The translations under genes were made by a program, and so were the position numbers. 64,000 bases of DNA, taken from assembly GCA_029721435.1 (NCBI GenBank), contig CM056573.1, positions 151,487,947-151,551,946 on the forward strand. Direction: 5' to 3'. The notes under the pieces were generated by a model. It saw nothing but the letters and a program-made list of their open reading frames with translations. It was not told the DNA's origin and ran no database searches. Shown piece by piece: positions 34,069 through 46,739 of this stretch (position 1 is its first letter; each line of letters starts with the position of its first letter). The stretch is from Gymnothorax reevesii (Eukaryota; Chordata; Actinopteri; Anguilliformes; Muraenidae).

Positions 34069-36800
34069 TACAGAAATAGTCCAAAAGAGCGGTTTTGACT
34101 CGCACATCGATGCTATAACGTAACTTCGCTGAGCAGCATTACATTGTATTATTTGCACCACTTACAATTCCGCCAATGTAACGCAATGGCAATTTACAGC
34201 GAGCAGTTAACGTTAAGTTTTTTTGACGACCTGCGACTTGGCCAACTGTTCAAAGTCAAGTGGATTGTAGATAGACATAACGTACAGTAACTTAACGAGC
34301 AATACCTGGAACTTACTTAAATAACGCTTTTTTTTCCAAATTAACGAGCAACTTTAGCAACTGGCAAGAGTACAAACTGAATTGGTCGCATCAGATCCGC
34401 ATCAAAGTCCTTTACTATTTATGAGCTAGTAAACGGAGCGGGTTACCGACACATAACCCGTCAGGCCCCTACTCCGTTAGGCCTCTCTATTCACATCCAT
34501 GAAGCACTGCCAACTAAGCTTGACTAAAGACTGTCTAACGGCGACTCAAAAATACATTTTAAGTCAACAAAAACCGATTAAACGAACAGCAGGTGTATAT
34601 CCGTCTAAACATTGCGTACGCGCAGTCTTAAGCCATCAACTACGCTCTCACTTTATCATAGCTACACGCTAGCTAGCTAGCTACACTAACGTTAACCAAC
34701 GGCTAGCAAGCTACAGTCAAGTTCGAAGTGTAACTTAACTATGAGAGCGGAGCTGAACAAAAGGGGAAGTCTGTTAAGGGGCATTTTCTATGTGAAAACC
34801 GAATAAAATACCGTTTCATAAACGGCGCTGTTGTCACTACAGCAGGAAACCACCGCTCTATTATGATAAAGCAGCTAAAACACGAAAAAACAGTAAAAAG
34901 ACTGAAGAGAAACAGCTAATCGGCAAACACCGTTCAGCTTACCCAGTGCCTCCACAGCAGCGAATTCAAGCACGCGAATTCGCCCCCATCACATGGCAAT
35001 GGCGATTTGTGTATTGGCCAATCCGCTTTCAAAACTGTAATTGCCAGTCCTGGCTTCATCTCGCGCAGCAAAGTAATAAGAGTTGGGATAAATAAGCGGA
35101 AATTCAGAAATATAATTTGATTTTACAAAAATGCATTTTTTTTTAAGTGGCGCAATGGCAACTTACATCTATAAGATGGAAGTAGGGAAATTATGACGGT
35201 AGATATTGCATAGTAAGCAGATTTAAAATTATTTAATATTCTGCGCAATATCCTCAGGGTTTATCACACGCAAAGCGAATGCCCATGAGCGGGACTATGT
35301 CTTGGCGCAGCCCGTCTGTCCATATCGGAAGGCACTTAGCTGGTGAAATCAACTCCTCCGACAGTTTTCATTAAACTTTGCAGAGAGACTGATGGTACGC
35401 TTATCGCGGTCGCAAATTAGGCGGGGATATGCTCTCAGAGCTGACTTTTCCTCGTTGCACTGGCGTAGCCAGCGGGTGTGCCAAAACACATCCCCTTATG
35501 ACAGCAAGTTCTCAATCATTTTCCTTTATTGACGCGTTTTCCAATTATCGTAATTGGCAACCGAAGACACGGTTTCTCTCCATATGCGTTCTAACAGCGA
35601 AGAAATCATGGGCTAAATTCAGTACAGTGGCGGAACCAGAACTGATAATTGGGGTGCACAAAACATCCGTTTAAAACAGTTAACGTTATTAGTCCTGACT
35701 CAAAAGTTTGGTACACTCAAAACTAGCAGGCACTTCGGTTTTCAAGTAGCGGGCTCTCCTAGCTTCAAGAAAAGGTAAATCGTGTGTATGTCGGCCTTCG
35801 CATGAATATTTGGCTTTATATTTGGCCCCTTAAAGGCTCACTAGCTGTCCATGCAAGAGTTGAAATTGAAGTTGCTGGCGTTGACTAAATTTATGATGCC
35901 ACATCATCACCCTACAAGCCCATGTAGTTTATTTCAGCGTCAGCGTTCACATAAATAAAACGTCTGAAAAAAACTCCTAAAAAGGGTGCCAGGGTCAAAT
36001 GTACAAGAGCCCAGCAGCCAGCAATGGTCATTTATATACCTCACGTAGAATAGCTTGACTTGTAGGGGTCAAACCTTTTTACCTTTTTCACATAAATAAA
36101 ATGAGCCAGCTCCCGGTCTACTAGGACGCTCAAATTTTTATGGGAGGTGCATGGGATGACCTTTCATCACATATCAGACGGGTTTTTGATTTGACCTAAT
36201 TTACGCCATTTTCTGGGTCAAATGGCGTCAGCTGTGCCAATCGCTGTACCATACATCCTTTCCTTTCATAATACTCTCATTTCAAAACGAAGAGTAATTT
36301 ATGCCCTCAGCAGACACTCAAAAAGTATTCTATCCAACTGACCAACTATATCACGTTGCTATAACTCTGATCACTATCAGTGCTTTGTCCCTGCAACAAG
36401 CAGATTATCATTTGTACAGCAGAATGCCAGTTCAGTGAATTGCCCTCTGTCACATTACTAGTACTCCCGTAACATTCTTTGCCGAGCGTGGAGATTTGCG
36501 ATGACGCCCCATCGACATACGTCTAGTTTCCATCTGCAATGTTTTGAAACTACCACATTATCACATCGCCTTTGCTTTTATAAACATCATAAAACAGTTT
36601 TCTTTTTTTACGCAGTGTTACATAGTTCTAAGTTGTGAGCTGCCGCAGTGAACATGACACACCTCCTTAAAGGCGCACTATGCAAGTTTGTTTACTTTCT
36701 GCGCGATTGTAATTTTTACCTAAATTCGCCGACATCTCTCCACGATCTGCTAGCTGCCTGCCCCAAATTCAAAGTAAAAAAAAAAAACCCAGGCTCTTAG
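34069..36800. other. Gene-free stretch, possible 5' region of the zinc-finger gene
   Basis: No coding exon recognised. A GCTAG-rich tract (about 34666-34685) is visible. Because the first coding exon of the zinc-finger gene has a splice acceptor upstream of its start codon, its promoter must lie at higher coordinates, possibly here, but no firm site can be named. Confidence 0.3.
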
Positions 36801-36805
36801 AGCAG

Positions 36806-37942
36806 AAGCCCACAGGGATTAGCCTTGCTGAAAAGCGAACCAATTTTCTCTTGTGTAATACTGCTGCATGTACATCACTTTTCATAAGAATGGAAGTCTG
36901 CTGGGCCCCTGGTGGTGGGTGTGGCCCAGAGGGCTGTCACACAGAACCAAAAATATTGAACTAGATAAACTCAAAAGTGTACCACATGAAACAAGTGCCA
37001 AAATGTACCCTACATCCTCAGAAATGATAAACAGGCACTGACAGACATTTCTGGTGGTGGGACATTCCCACCAGACTCCCATAACTGCCCCACCGTAATT
37101 GAGCTAGATCAGCTGAAATCCATACCGAATGAAACCAACTGGAGATTGTTCAACACCATCCCAGGTATCATGAATGCCCAGTGCCAGACAGTTTCTGTGG
37201 TGGGGTACCCCTGACAGACATCCCCAAGCAAGCAAAAGTGCCACACGCCCAAAGTGAGGTAGATCAACTTCAACTCAAGAGTATTAGTGCCAGACTGACT
37301 CTGTGGGTATTATTCAACCACACTTAGCCATGACATGGTGGCGCCTTATGACGAGTCATAGACATGCCCTAGGATCACTGTATTGAAACCCAAAACAAGC
37401 CAATCTGAAACCCAAACATGCCACAGATCAGAGCATCAAAAGATCACAGCTTTTTCGACTAATATTTATAATATGCTTGACTTAATACCTCCTGAAGTTA
37501 CAGTCGACACCCTCTTTGACTACATGTAATTACTACCACATTGCATTTGTATATCTAGACTGCTTGAACACAAAGTATTTTTCATCTAGAATTCAAGGAG
37601 ACAGAAGTCAAGAGTACTGTGTCTGTTTTACTGAGAATCAAATTTTAAATTGTGCATTTCACCATCTGCACTTTCACAAGGTGTGATTCCTGCTCAATGA
37701 ATTTGAGGATTTTGTTGGTCATTTCTTGACAGGGTAAGTTTTTTTTTTTTATAAATCTTATTTCCAGATTTTCAACATTTTTGACTGTTTTCAGTCAATT
37801 TTATACAAAAGGTACTTTAAAATGCTTTCATCTTACCTGGATCCAGCAGACTTGCATGCATAATTTGATACATTGTAAAACATTTTATCAATGTATAAAA
37901 CATATTACAATGTATAATTATCATTTTGAAAAAGGGACATTG
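36806..37942 (+). repeat. Long inverted repeat, left arm
   Basis: Matches the reverse complement of 40373-41485 over about 1.1 kb. Landmarks are GTCTGCTGGGCCCCTGGTGG, the CAGAGGGCTGTCACAC block, TGTCAGTGCC and its inverse, and an inner end AAAAAGGGACATTG. Divergence by eye is of the order of 10-15 percent plus small indels. No target-site duplication was found at the outer edges, where similarity fades around CAGAAGCCCACAGGG. Confidence 0.85.
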
Positions 37943-37984
37943 GTTGGCCACTCTAAGTCCTTTATCATGTCCTGATCTTTTCAG

Positions 37985-38224
37985 GGCAATGAAAACGCTG
38001 CCTCCACGTGTTTAATCTGCAACAAACCAACTGAAGAGGATTGCAAGTTGAGTATTGTGGATAAAACAGGTGCATCTTTGAGAAATCCTGCAGCACTTTG
38101 CGCAACACAGAGTAGTGACAGATATGAAGAGGTCACCAGTAGGATTATGAGCAATGGATGGGAAAATACATCACCCCTCTTGCCATCGAAAAAAATACAC
38201 GGCGGTGAAGAGACCAAAAAATGA
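37985..38224 (+). pseudogene. Transposon-like exon with CxxC zinc-binding motif
   Basis: After the acceptor GATCTTTTCAG at 37984 the frame reads NENAASTCLICNKPTEEDCK and continues for about 78 codons to a stop at 38222-38224. Near 38160 another frame takes over (CHRKKYTAVKRPKNEVGTES), pointing to a frameshift. A C-x2-C start followed by a YTAVKRP-type end recalls large uncharacterised transposon-borne proteins of fish, but I cannot name the family. Confidence 0.5.
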
Positions 38225-39090
38225 AGTTGGAACTGAATCTCAGCGCAAGAAGCCAAGAGGAGAAGATAGAAAAAGCAGTGGTTTGCCCCAGACAGACAAA
38301 AACACCTGATCCAGTCCACTTGCTTTGGAATATCTGGGGCACACTCTAAGATTCTGTACTGTGGCTGGATCAGGTGTTTTTGTCTTGGGTAACTGCATAA
38401 TGATGGAACGGAGGAGGACAGCCCATCTTAGTATCTCATTTTCCACTGTTTCATCATACATTTGTGCTCTAGCGTCCCCTTCAGTGAGTGTTGAATCACC
38501 GATGTAGTTTCCCCTTTGTTGGTCATTAAGTTGTATGCGGACTTTCTCAGCAAACTTATCTTGTACCTTCCTACGTAGGTTCTGGTACGTGTATGAGAAA
38601 ATGTCCTCTGGTTTACCCCCATCATTGTAATACTCGCACACTTTATACATATTTAGCCAAGAAGACACCAGCTGAGATTTTCGATTGCTAAGACATTCCA
38701 TATTGATGAAATAACAGACGAAAATGCTTTCTATGGATATCACTAGGTGTTCCATTGCTGGACCTATTTCTGTCTCATGCACAAACTGTATTGCATGATT
38801 TGTGATATCTACCCTCCTTTGCAATGAGATCAACATCGCCAATTATAAGACTCTTGAAATGGTCAATGGTAGACCTGGGAACATGTTCCACAAGTGTATA
38901 ACAGCCCCCTACTGTTGTCACTGAGGTTAACCTTTCCTCTCGCCCTCCCTTTTTCCTCTCCTTCCCTCAAAAGATACAGCCCTTCAGGATGCCATGTCTG
39001 TCTGTCTGGGGCAAACCACTGCTTTTTATAGTTTCTCCTCTTGGCTTCTTGGGATGAGATTCAGTTCCAACTTCATTTTTTGGTGATAAA
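38190..39090. repeat. Inner inverted duplication (38190-38305 versus 38996-39090)
   Basis: GCAGTGGTTTGCCCCAGACA, AAGCCAAGAGGAGAA and ATGAAGTTGGAACTGAATCT on the plus strand at 38190-38305 are repeated in inverse orientation at 38996-39090. ACAAAAACACCTGATCCAG at about 38298 is likewise inverted at about 38366. With the long arms this shows two copies of one element meeting head to head, each with its own deletions. Confidence 0.75.
38240..38842 (-). pseudogene. Unrecognised transposon-like protein fragment, 200 codons
   Basis: The minus-strand frame starts MAMLISLQRRVDITNHAIQF, has a long helical middle (YNDGGKPEDIFSYTYQNLRR, LNDQQRGNYIGDS) and a motif NEILRWAVLLRSIIMQLP followed by TPDPATVQNLR. 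Part of the frame's end is created by the inverted duplicate around 38290-38385. Upstream on the minus strand, 38860-39090 continues the gene at low quality. It lacks any enzyme motif I know. It lies between the long inverted arms, so it is probably carried by that element. Confidence 0.5.
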
Positions 39091-39684
39091 GCACTCCACA
39101 GCAACAACTGATGGGCATATAGTGTTTTGCAGCGGTCTTGGAGAACTCACTTGGCCATTTAGGTGGGTGTGGCTGGTTAGTAAAATTTGTAAAAAGAATA
39201 TCATTAAATAATGTGGCGAAATGCATTATACAACAGCTTCATTTTCAAGTCGGAGTCTACACAAAAAAATTTATAAGATTTTCATATATATCCAACAGCC
39301 TTATTAGCCTTAGCTCACCAATCATCAAAATCATCTGAAACCTCTGAGCAGACATTGACTCTCCCTGTTTTGCGCATCAGATCCTACGAGCTTGAAATCA
39401 TGAGGATCTCTGGGCTGCCAACCCCGCATACTGCATCTACATGCATTTGTTCATTACAGCACACTATCAACCGAATAAAGTGGTAAGGAAGCTTTCATAT
39501 ATAAATGTTTTAGACTGACTTTAACATGTCATAGCAAAAATTGACATTTAGAGGCCAAACTGCTGTTATCTCATTCTCATACACTTATTTAGAAAATCAA
39601 GAACTATATGACAGATTTATTCTACAGAATCTTCCCATACCTGTCAAACGATTTGAGATGTTATCGTTTCTCCCCTCTGCAGTG

Positions 39685-40222
39685 TGTTATGGCCCCAATT
39701 TGTTATTACATTTACAGCATCCACAACAGCAATGGATGACAGACACAATTTTAAAACTTAACACATTTAATCAACAAAGACAACTAACAACTAACTAATC
39801 TACTGACTAACCTAATGACCAAGATTGATTTACAAGAAAAACAGAAATATTTACAGTCCCTTTTGGTTGGGTTCCTTGGTGAGGTCCTGGGTGAGGAAAA
39901 TGCTCTAACACAGGCAAAAATCCTCTATAAGCTTCACAGGTCTTAAACAGAATGACAGGTCTGGTCACATGTATCCTTCTCCTTGCAATTTCTCCTACTA
40001 CTTTACTGTCTCAATTCTCCCCCTTATATACTCTTTTGCAGACCCCACCCACATTTAGACCTCTTTTTTTATTTTCTGGGACTTGCCCCAGACATGCCCA
40101 GAACATGTCCAAACCTAGCCCCAGTCTGGGCTTAACAAAAAAAAAAAGGTAAATACAGCCATCTAGTGGCCTATATTCACATTACAAGTGGCTCATCTCC
40201 ACTTATAGTGGGCTCACCAACA
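39685..40222 (-). mobile_element. Possible solo LTR
   Basis: Read on the minus strand, the segment starts TGTTGGTGAGCCC and ends GGGGCCATAACA, with a TATA-like GTATATAAGGGGGAG and a promoter-proximal GAGACAGTAAAG in between. The TGTT...AACA ends and size of about 540 bases suit an LTR, but no target duplication or internal retroelement sequence was found. Confidence 0.35.
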
Positions 40223-40372
40223 TGACTTTCCATTTGGGAAGAAGATTCCTCTGCATCCATAATTACAAACAAGTTTTACCTGAAACAATATGTATGCTCC
40301 ATATTCCAAACTAACCCTAACTAAATTCCAGTCACATTGAAAACTTCTAAAATACCAAATGCCAAATCAATG

Positions 40373-41485
40373 TCCCTTTTCCAAGATGATTATTACACAT
40401 TGTAATATGTTTTATACATTGATAAAATGTTTTACAATGTATCAAATTATGCATGCAAGTCTGCTGGATCCAGGCAAGATGAAAGCATTTTAACGTATAA
40501 AACTGACCTGAAAACTGTCAAAAATGTTGAAAATTTGGAAATGATAAGATTTATAAGAAAAAATTTACCCTGTCAAGAGATGATCAACAAAATCCTCAAA
40601 TTTATTGAGCAGAAATCACACCTCGTGAAAGTGCAGAGGGTGCAATACAGATTTTAACATTTGATTCTCAGTAAAACACAGTACTCTTGACTTCGGTCTC
40701 CTTGAATTCTAGATGAAAAATACTTTGTGTTCAAGCAGTCTAGATATACGAATGCAATGTGGTAGTAATTACATGTAGTCAAAGACGGTGCCGATTGTAA
40801 CTTCAGGAGGTATTAAGTCAAGCATATTATAAACATTCGTCGAAAAAGCTGTGATCTTTTGATGCTCTTATCTGTGGCATGTTTGGGTTTCAGATTAGCT
40901 TCCTTTGGGTTTCAATACAGTGATCCTAGGGCATGTCTATGACTCATCATTAGGCGTCACCATGTTATGGGGAAGTGTGGTGGAATAATACCCACAGAGT
41001 CAGCCTGGCACTAATACTCTCTTGAGTTGACCTGCCTCACTTTGGGAGTGTGGCACTTTTGCTTGCTAGGGGATGTCTGTCAGGGGTACCCCACCACAGA
41101 AACTGTCAGGCAGTGGGTACTCATGATACCTGAGAGTTGAACAATCTCCAGTAGGTTTCATTTGGTTTGGATTTCAGCTGATTTACCTCAATTCTGGTGG
41201 GGCAGTTATGGGGGTCTGGCGGGGGTGTCCCACCACCAGAAATGTCTGTCAGTGCCTGTTTATCATTTCTGAAGATGTAGGGTGCATTTTGGCACTTGTT
41301 TCATGTGGTACACTTTTGTGCTGATCTAGCTCAATATTTTTGGTCGTGTGTGACAGCCCTCTGGGCCACACCCACCACCAGGGGCCCAGCAGACTTCCAT
41401 TCTCATGGAAAGCAATGCACATGCAACAGTATTACACAAGAGAAAATTGGATCGCTTTTCAGTTAGGCTAACCCCTGTGGGCTCT
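40373..41485 (-). repeat. Long inverted repeat, right arm
   Basis: Inverse of the left arm at 36806-37942. It runs from CAATGTCCCTTTTCC near 40368 to GCCCACAGGGGTTAGCC-type sequence read in reverse near 41484. Beyond 41490 the sequence is unique. Confidence 0.85.
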
Positions 41486-41489
41486 TGGT

Positions 41490-42020
41490 CAATCTGGAGA
41501 CCGTACAGGCATCACAAACTGCAAAAAAACACCAGACATAACAAACCGTTGCGGCCAATCACTGACAAGAGTTGACAGTTATGGAGGCATGGGAGCATGG
41601 GAAGGAGGGAACTATTGGAGGGAGGGGCGGGCCAACAAGATATAAAAACTAGAGGCGCTACGTTGCTTGTTCCAGATCAGCCGATGTATGCACGGCTGGC
41701 CGTGACTTATGACGGGCGTCCCTGCCTCTGGAAGCCATGTAAACTAATACGCTCTTTTAATATTTCAGTAAATATCAATAATAATCACTCAGATGGGTTT
41801 TGATTTCCAACATTTTTCAGACCGATGACTAGAGAAGATATAGCTTGAAGTGCCATTTCTGTCTATTATCGCCCATTGCAATCACCAAAAGCGTAGTTGC
41901 TAACTAACAAAGTTTGTCCATTCATTGTCAATGGTTTCAACGACGTAAGTTAGCATATGTGCTTTCGGGAAATGGACCTCTGAGCAATTGATATTTTTCC
42001 ATAGGGAATGTTTGAAAATA
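41490..42020. other. Gene-free stretch
   Basis: Short frames only (for example 41597-41803), with no domain. It separates the long inverted repeat from duplicated block B. Confidence 0.4.
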
Positions 42021-42021
42021 C

Positions 42022-45000
42022 AGTGGTATAGATGGATTTCTTGCGTACAAACAATACTAGGTGCGCGCGCAACCAGGGAGCAAAAGACTGCTTCGGAGTG
42101 AACTGATATCAATGTAGATGCCGTGTTGTTTTTAAGTTCTCTCTGCCTCAATTGCAATTGTAATGTAATTTCATACAAAATTTTTCATTGCATCACACAT
42201 CAGAAAAACACTTGCTAAAATGTCCATAAATTTCACTCAACTTACCAGGTTGTGATGGTTGTTTTGGATGTCTGCAATATCAGGAGCATGGCGGTTAAGT
42301 TAGTGAACGCAAAGTCAAAGTACAAGTGTTTATGACGAGGCTACTTTACGCCCTGCCAACATTTAGAAGAAAAAAAAAAAACCACCAATGTCACTGTAAA
42401 TATATGTTACACTACATGTCTGACAGCTCCTTAGCTAGGTCTGGGACAGAGATGGATCAGACACATGACATGACATGACATGAACAGGCCTTTCAGCCCA
42501 ACTAAACTCGCCAGTTTCTTTATACTATTTTGAATATATCCCTTCAGATACTGAATGACTCAATGGTATCTAGCTTTAAGTCAAGCCTGCTCTTGAAAAC
42601 CCCCAAGGTCTCTGCCTCAACATTATGGTCAGGCAAGCTATTCCACAATGAAATTACTCTTTGGGTGAAGAAATATTTCTGAATATCAGTGCTAAATCTA
42701 CCTTTGGTCAACTTCCATTTGTGACCCCGAGTTCTACTCACAACTCTTGGCCGAAAGAATCCTCCATAATTCACTTTGTTAATCCCTTTAACATATTTAA
42801 TGACCTCAATCAAATCACCCCTAAGTCTCCTTATCCTAGGACTAAAGAGATTAAGGATCTTCAGCCTCTTCTCGTAGCTTTCACCTTTTATACCTGGAAT
42901 AAGCTTAGTGGGTCTTCTCTGAACTTTCTCTAGAGCTTCTATATCTTTCTTAAAGTATGGTCCCCAGAACTGTACACAATACTCCAGATGTGGTCTAACG
43001 AATGTGTTGTACAAAAGAAGCATCACCTCCTTAGATTTGTACTCAATACTTTTTGCAATGTACTCCTGCATTCAATTAGCTTTTTTAACTGCAACAGCAA
43101 AATGGCTAGGACCTGTGAGGGGTTGGTCAACAATCACTCCAAGATCTTTCTCGTGTGCAGCACATTCCAGTTTTAAACCTCCCATGAAGTAATCCCATCT
43201 AATGTTTTTATTACCTACATGTACAACTTTACATTTTGCTAGATTAAATTTAATTTGCCACATTTCTGCCCAATTCTGGATTCTGAATCACTTTAGTGGA
43301 CCCTAAACTATTAGCCAAACCCCCCAATTTAGTATCATCTGCAAATTTAACCAATCTACTCTCAATATTCCTATCAAGGTCATTAATGTAGATGAGGAAC
43401 AGCAGGGTTCCCAACACCGATCCCTGGGGGATGCCACTCCCCACCATATCTAGCTCAGATGAAATACCACTGACTACCACTCTTTGTGTTCTGTCCCGTA
43501 ACCAGTTTTGAATCCACTCCAGAATACCCCCTGTAACTCCAATGGTGCACATTTTAAAAATTAGTCTCTTATGCGGTACTGTATCGAATGCTTTCTGAAA
43601 ATCCAAGTATAAGATGTCATAAGCCCTGCTCTGGTCATAAGTCCTGGTGGCCTCTTCAAAAAATTCCAGAAGGTTTGTCAGGCATGACCTTGCCTTCCGA
43701 AAACCATGTTGGCTATCCCTCAAGATACTGTTACATTCAAGAAATAAGTCCAGCTCATCTTTTATGATAGATTCCAACATTTTGCTCGCAATGCAAGTTA
43801 AACTGACTGGCCTGTAGTTTCCTGGCTTGGTACAGTCCCCTCTCTTATATATTGGTATTATATTGCCGTTTCCAATCATTTGGTATTACTCCAGTTTCTA
43901 AAGACCGCCTGAAGATAGTGGATAGCGGCTAAAAGATGATTTCATCAACTTCCCTGAGCACTCTAGGATATAAGCCATCAGGACCCGCCGCCTTATCTGC
44001 CTTTAGTTTATGCAACTTGTCTAATACTTCGTTATCCCGAACCTCAATTTCCGCTAAATAATCTTGAGCATTTAACATGCCCTCTGGCCAAATAAAGACC
44101 CCTTTGAGGTAAAATTCTCAACAAAGTAACTGTTTAAGGCATCTGCAATATCCTTGTTATCATATGGCAGCAATCAGTTTTTATTCTTTATGCACCTAAC
44201 CTGCTCTTTAACTTTCCTTTTTCTGCTACAGTACTGTAAGAAGCGCTTAGGGCTAGTTTTTTCCCCCTCTGCAATTCATACAGTCTTCTAGCATTCCTCA
44301 GCTCCTTTTTGACCACAGCCCGCATTTTACAGTATTCAGCCTTAGTGTTCGCATTGTTATCCTTTATGCACATCTTATAAAGATTCCTCTTTTCCCTCAA
44401 AATCTTACAAATACTTTTGGTCATCCACTGAGGATTCTGCTTTTTCAGCTTACTTTTGGACATTCCAGGAGTCCAGGAGCATCTCCCATTTTATTTGACT
44501 TAGATATGAGCACATCCTGTTAAAGTTTGCTCACCTAAAATTGAAAATTTTTGTTTTTGAATGCACCTTTTTAACTTCCCAAGAAATATCAAAATTAACA
44601 GCAGTGTTGTCCCAAGTGGCTCCAGTATCTCAACATTGCTAATTCTATCTGGGTCATTACAGAGCACCAAGTCTAAAATTGCCTTCTTTCTTGTAGGTTT
44701 ATTAACATACTGCACCAAGAAATTATAATTTATAACATCTAGAAATTCTTCCTCCCCCCTACCCTGTCATTTCACCATTCTCCAATAGATACCAGGATGA
44801 TTTAAGTCTCCCATAATAATAGTCCCTCTACCTCTACAAGCTAACAGCCTCAGCAGCTCAGAATGCACCGATTACCTCAAGAAACTGGTCCTCAGTAATG
44901 GTGAGACATTATCAGACCCTTATAATATTCATATGGCCCGACATATAGTGTGTGTGTACACAAAGGACAATTTGTGTGCATATAAATCTTGAGATGCGTA

Positions 45001-45702
45001 TTATTACGTACTATGTAGTCGTGCAAAACTTAAGTTTTATGACACTGGTTCAGGGTTTTGTGCTTTGCGGGCAGGTGTCCTGCCCAGCCAGAGACGGGGA
45101 CTAAAGAAAAAAACCTTATGATGCCTGTGTGTATGTGCAGATGGATCTTGGGTACATCCTAACCGCTAACTGCACATGTATGGCAGGGTAAGTCTCACAG
45201 CAGATGTTGTGAGCTCATGATTTCACTTACTTTTGCTAATAGATCTATGCATCGCACCAGTCTTGCTTCTTGTTGCAGTTATCCTGCAGCCATCATGTGC
45301 CGAGTTGAACTGTCAGGGCGCAGACGCACCGAGGAGGAGGTCGCCTGCACGTCTCAACCCAATCGTTGGAAGGACATGTCCCGAAAAAAAAGCTTAAGTC
45401 ACAAACGCTGAAAAACATTCAGCCGACCAAAGCGACACCTGACAGTTGCCTAACACCACACCAACACCTCAAAATATACCTAATATAATCTTCTTCGTCT
45501 TTTGGCAAAAGGATGAGATCCTCTCGGGATATTATAAAGTTTCCATCCATCCTTCTGCCAGTTTGTGCAGATAACAGCACAACAAACCTTGTCATTATCT
45601 TTTTGCTGCTTGACTCCGCTTGAAAGCAATGAAAAATATCTCGCTTTCTGCCCCCTGGCTGCGCGCGCATATCTGCGATGACGTTGCAAAGAAACCCATC
45701 TA
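42022..45702. repeat. Duplicated block, copy B (partner at 7738-10236)
   Basis: Same order as copy A: shared left flank, minus-strand CR1 LINE (complete 3' half here), shared right flank with ATTACCTCAAGAAACTGGTC and CATATGGCCCGACATATAGT, and a THAP-like exon at the right edge. Similarity begins near ACAAACAATACTAGGT and ends near GAAACCCAT. It is longer than copy A mainly because it keeps the RT active-site half of the LINE. Confidence 0.8.
42463..44850 (-). pseudogene. CR1-like LINE with 3' tail (copy B)
   Basis: Minus-strand pieces in order: an endonuclease end (44500-44718), a linker (44188-44463), RT blocks at 43250-43879 with RPVSLTCIASKMLESII, LDFQKAFDTVPH, GIPQGSVLG and KFADDTKLGG (the F/YADD active site), then WQIKFNLAKCKVVHVGNKN and the C-terminal domain 42544-43071 (RPHLEYCVQFWGPY, LWNSLPDHNV). 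The 3' end is a short tandem ACATG repeat (about 42463-42482 on the plus strand), typical of CR1/Rex LINE tails. Frameshifts and a deletion make it inactive. Confidence 0.88.
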
Positions 45703-45728
45703 TACATCCAAGCCAAAACTCCTTCCAT
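45480..45728 (-). pseudogene. THAP-like zinc-finger exon (copy B)
   Basis: The 82-codon minus-strand frame contains VCCAVICTNWQKDGW, LYNIPRGSHPF and AKRRRRLY. This covers the first third of a THAP domain, with the basic segment intact, unlike copy A. The closing C-x2-H of the domain is not seen in the next several hundred bases. In both copies a later sense-strand segment (near 9770-9835 in A) contains ATGATGGCTGCA and a GCAAAAGTAAGT donor-like site, so a split gene may have been captured. Confidence 0.55.
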
Positions 45729-45829
45729 ACAGTAATATTATGACTGATCTCATTCTGTCAAGCCAGGTCTATTTCTCTTGCAGTACGATCGAGGACGAGG
45801 CACTTGTTAACTAGTAAGATCAATTATCA

Positions 45830-46175
45830 TCGAAAATGCTAGGAACCTTGATAACAAGTGTCTTATGACTGCAGCTAAATCATGAAAATAGTTCACTAGT
45901 TTTGGGGGGGAAAAAAAAAAAATTGAATTGAATCTGACATATTGGTCTATCTATTAAAAAAGAAAAACAAAAAAAAATGGTTTGTAATTGGATCAGACAC
46001 GTATCTATGACTTTTTTGTTTGATAGAAGCTGCATGGTGCAGACCTGGGCACTGACATTACGATGGACGACTCCAGGACGAGGAACAACTATTCGCATCT
46101 ACTGACAGAGACTGCTGATTTCAACGGGTTTTCGAACGTGCCTAAAGCTGCTTTCAGGTAGGTAAACACTCCCAA
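45830..46175. other. Short gene-free stretch before the nested elements
   Basis: AT-rich with A runs; no feature recognised. Confidence 0.4.
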
Positions 46176-46739
46176 CCCTTAGAAAAAAGTAGTTTACTTG
46201 AAGTTCATTTTATTAAGTATATATATAGTATCGCAAGTATACTACGGACAATGTACTTGTAGTGTACTAGCAAGTATACTAATTTAATACTTCTTCGGAC
46301 TAAATTGGAACATTTTAAGTTCATAACAGTATACTTTTACGTATACTTCAAGTTTAAGCAAAGTAAACTGAAAGTACCCATCTAGTTTACATCTAAGTTT
46401 TATTCTATACTGCAAGTACACTACAAGTGAACTTTTTAGTATCCTGTGAGTGAACTAGTCGTATACTTCTAGAATACTTTTAAATCTATGAAAGTATACA
46501 TTTAAGTATACTGCATGTAAACTTACAGATATACTGCTAGTTTTTTAGTTGTATACTTCTAGTAAACTTTTCAGTTCATGAAAGTATTCTGTGGGGCATA
46601 CTGCTAGGAAACTTAAAGAGTGCCATTGGATGTTTAATGACCACACTGAGTCAGGACTTCAGGTTCACATCTCATCGGACAGACAACATCCTCATCACTG
46701 GAGTATTGAGTATTATTCCACCAGAGGGGAGATCCCAAC

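Noticed and set aside
36882..37082. Short open frame in the long inverted arm
   Set aside because: The inverse copy at 41.3 kb does not preserve it.
46200..46600. Possible satellite array of AGTATACTT
   Set aside because: The motifs are irregularly spaced and recur at both ends of a terminal-inverted-repeat element, so a subterminal-repeat reading fits better.
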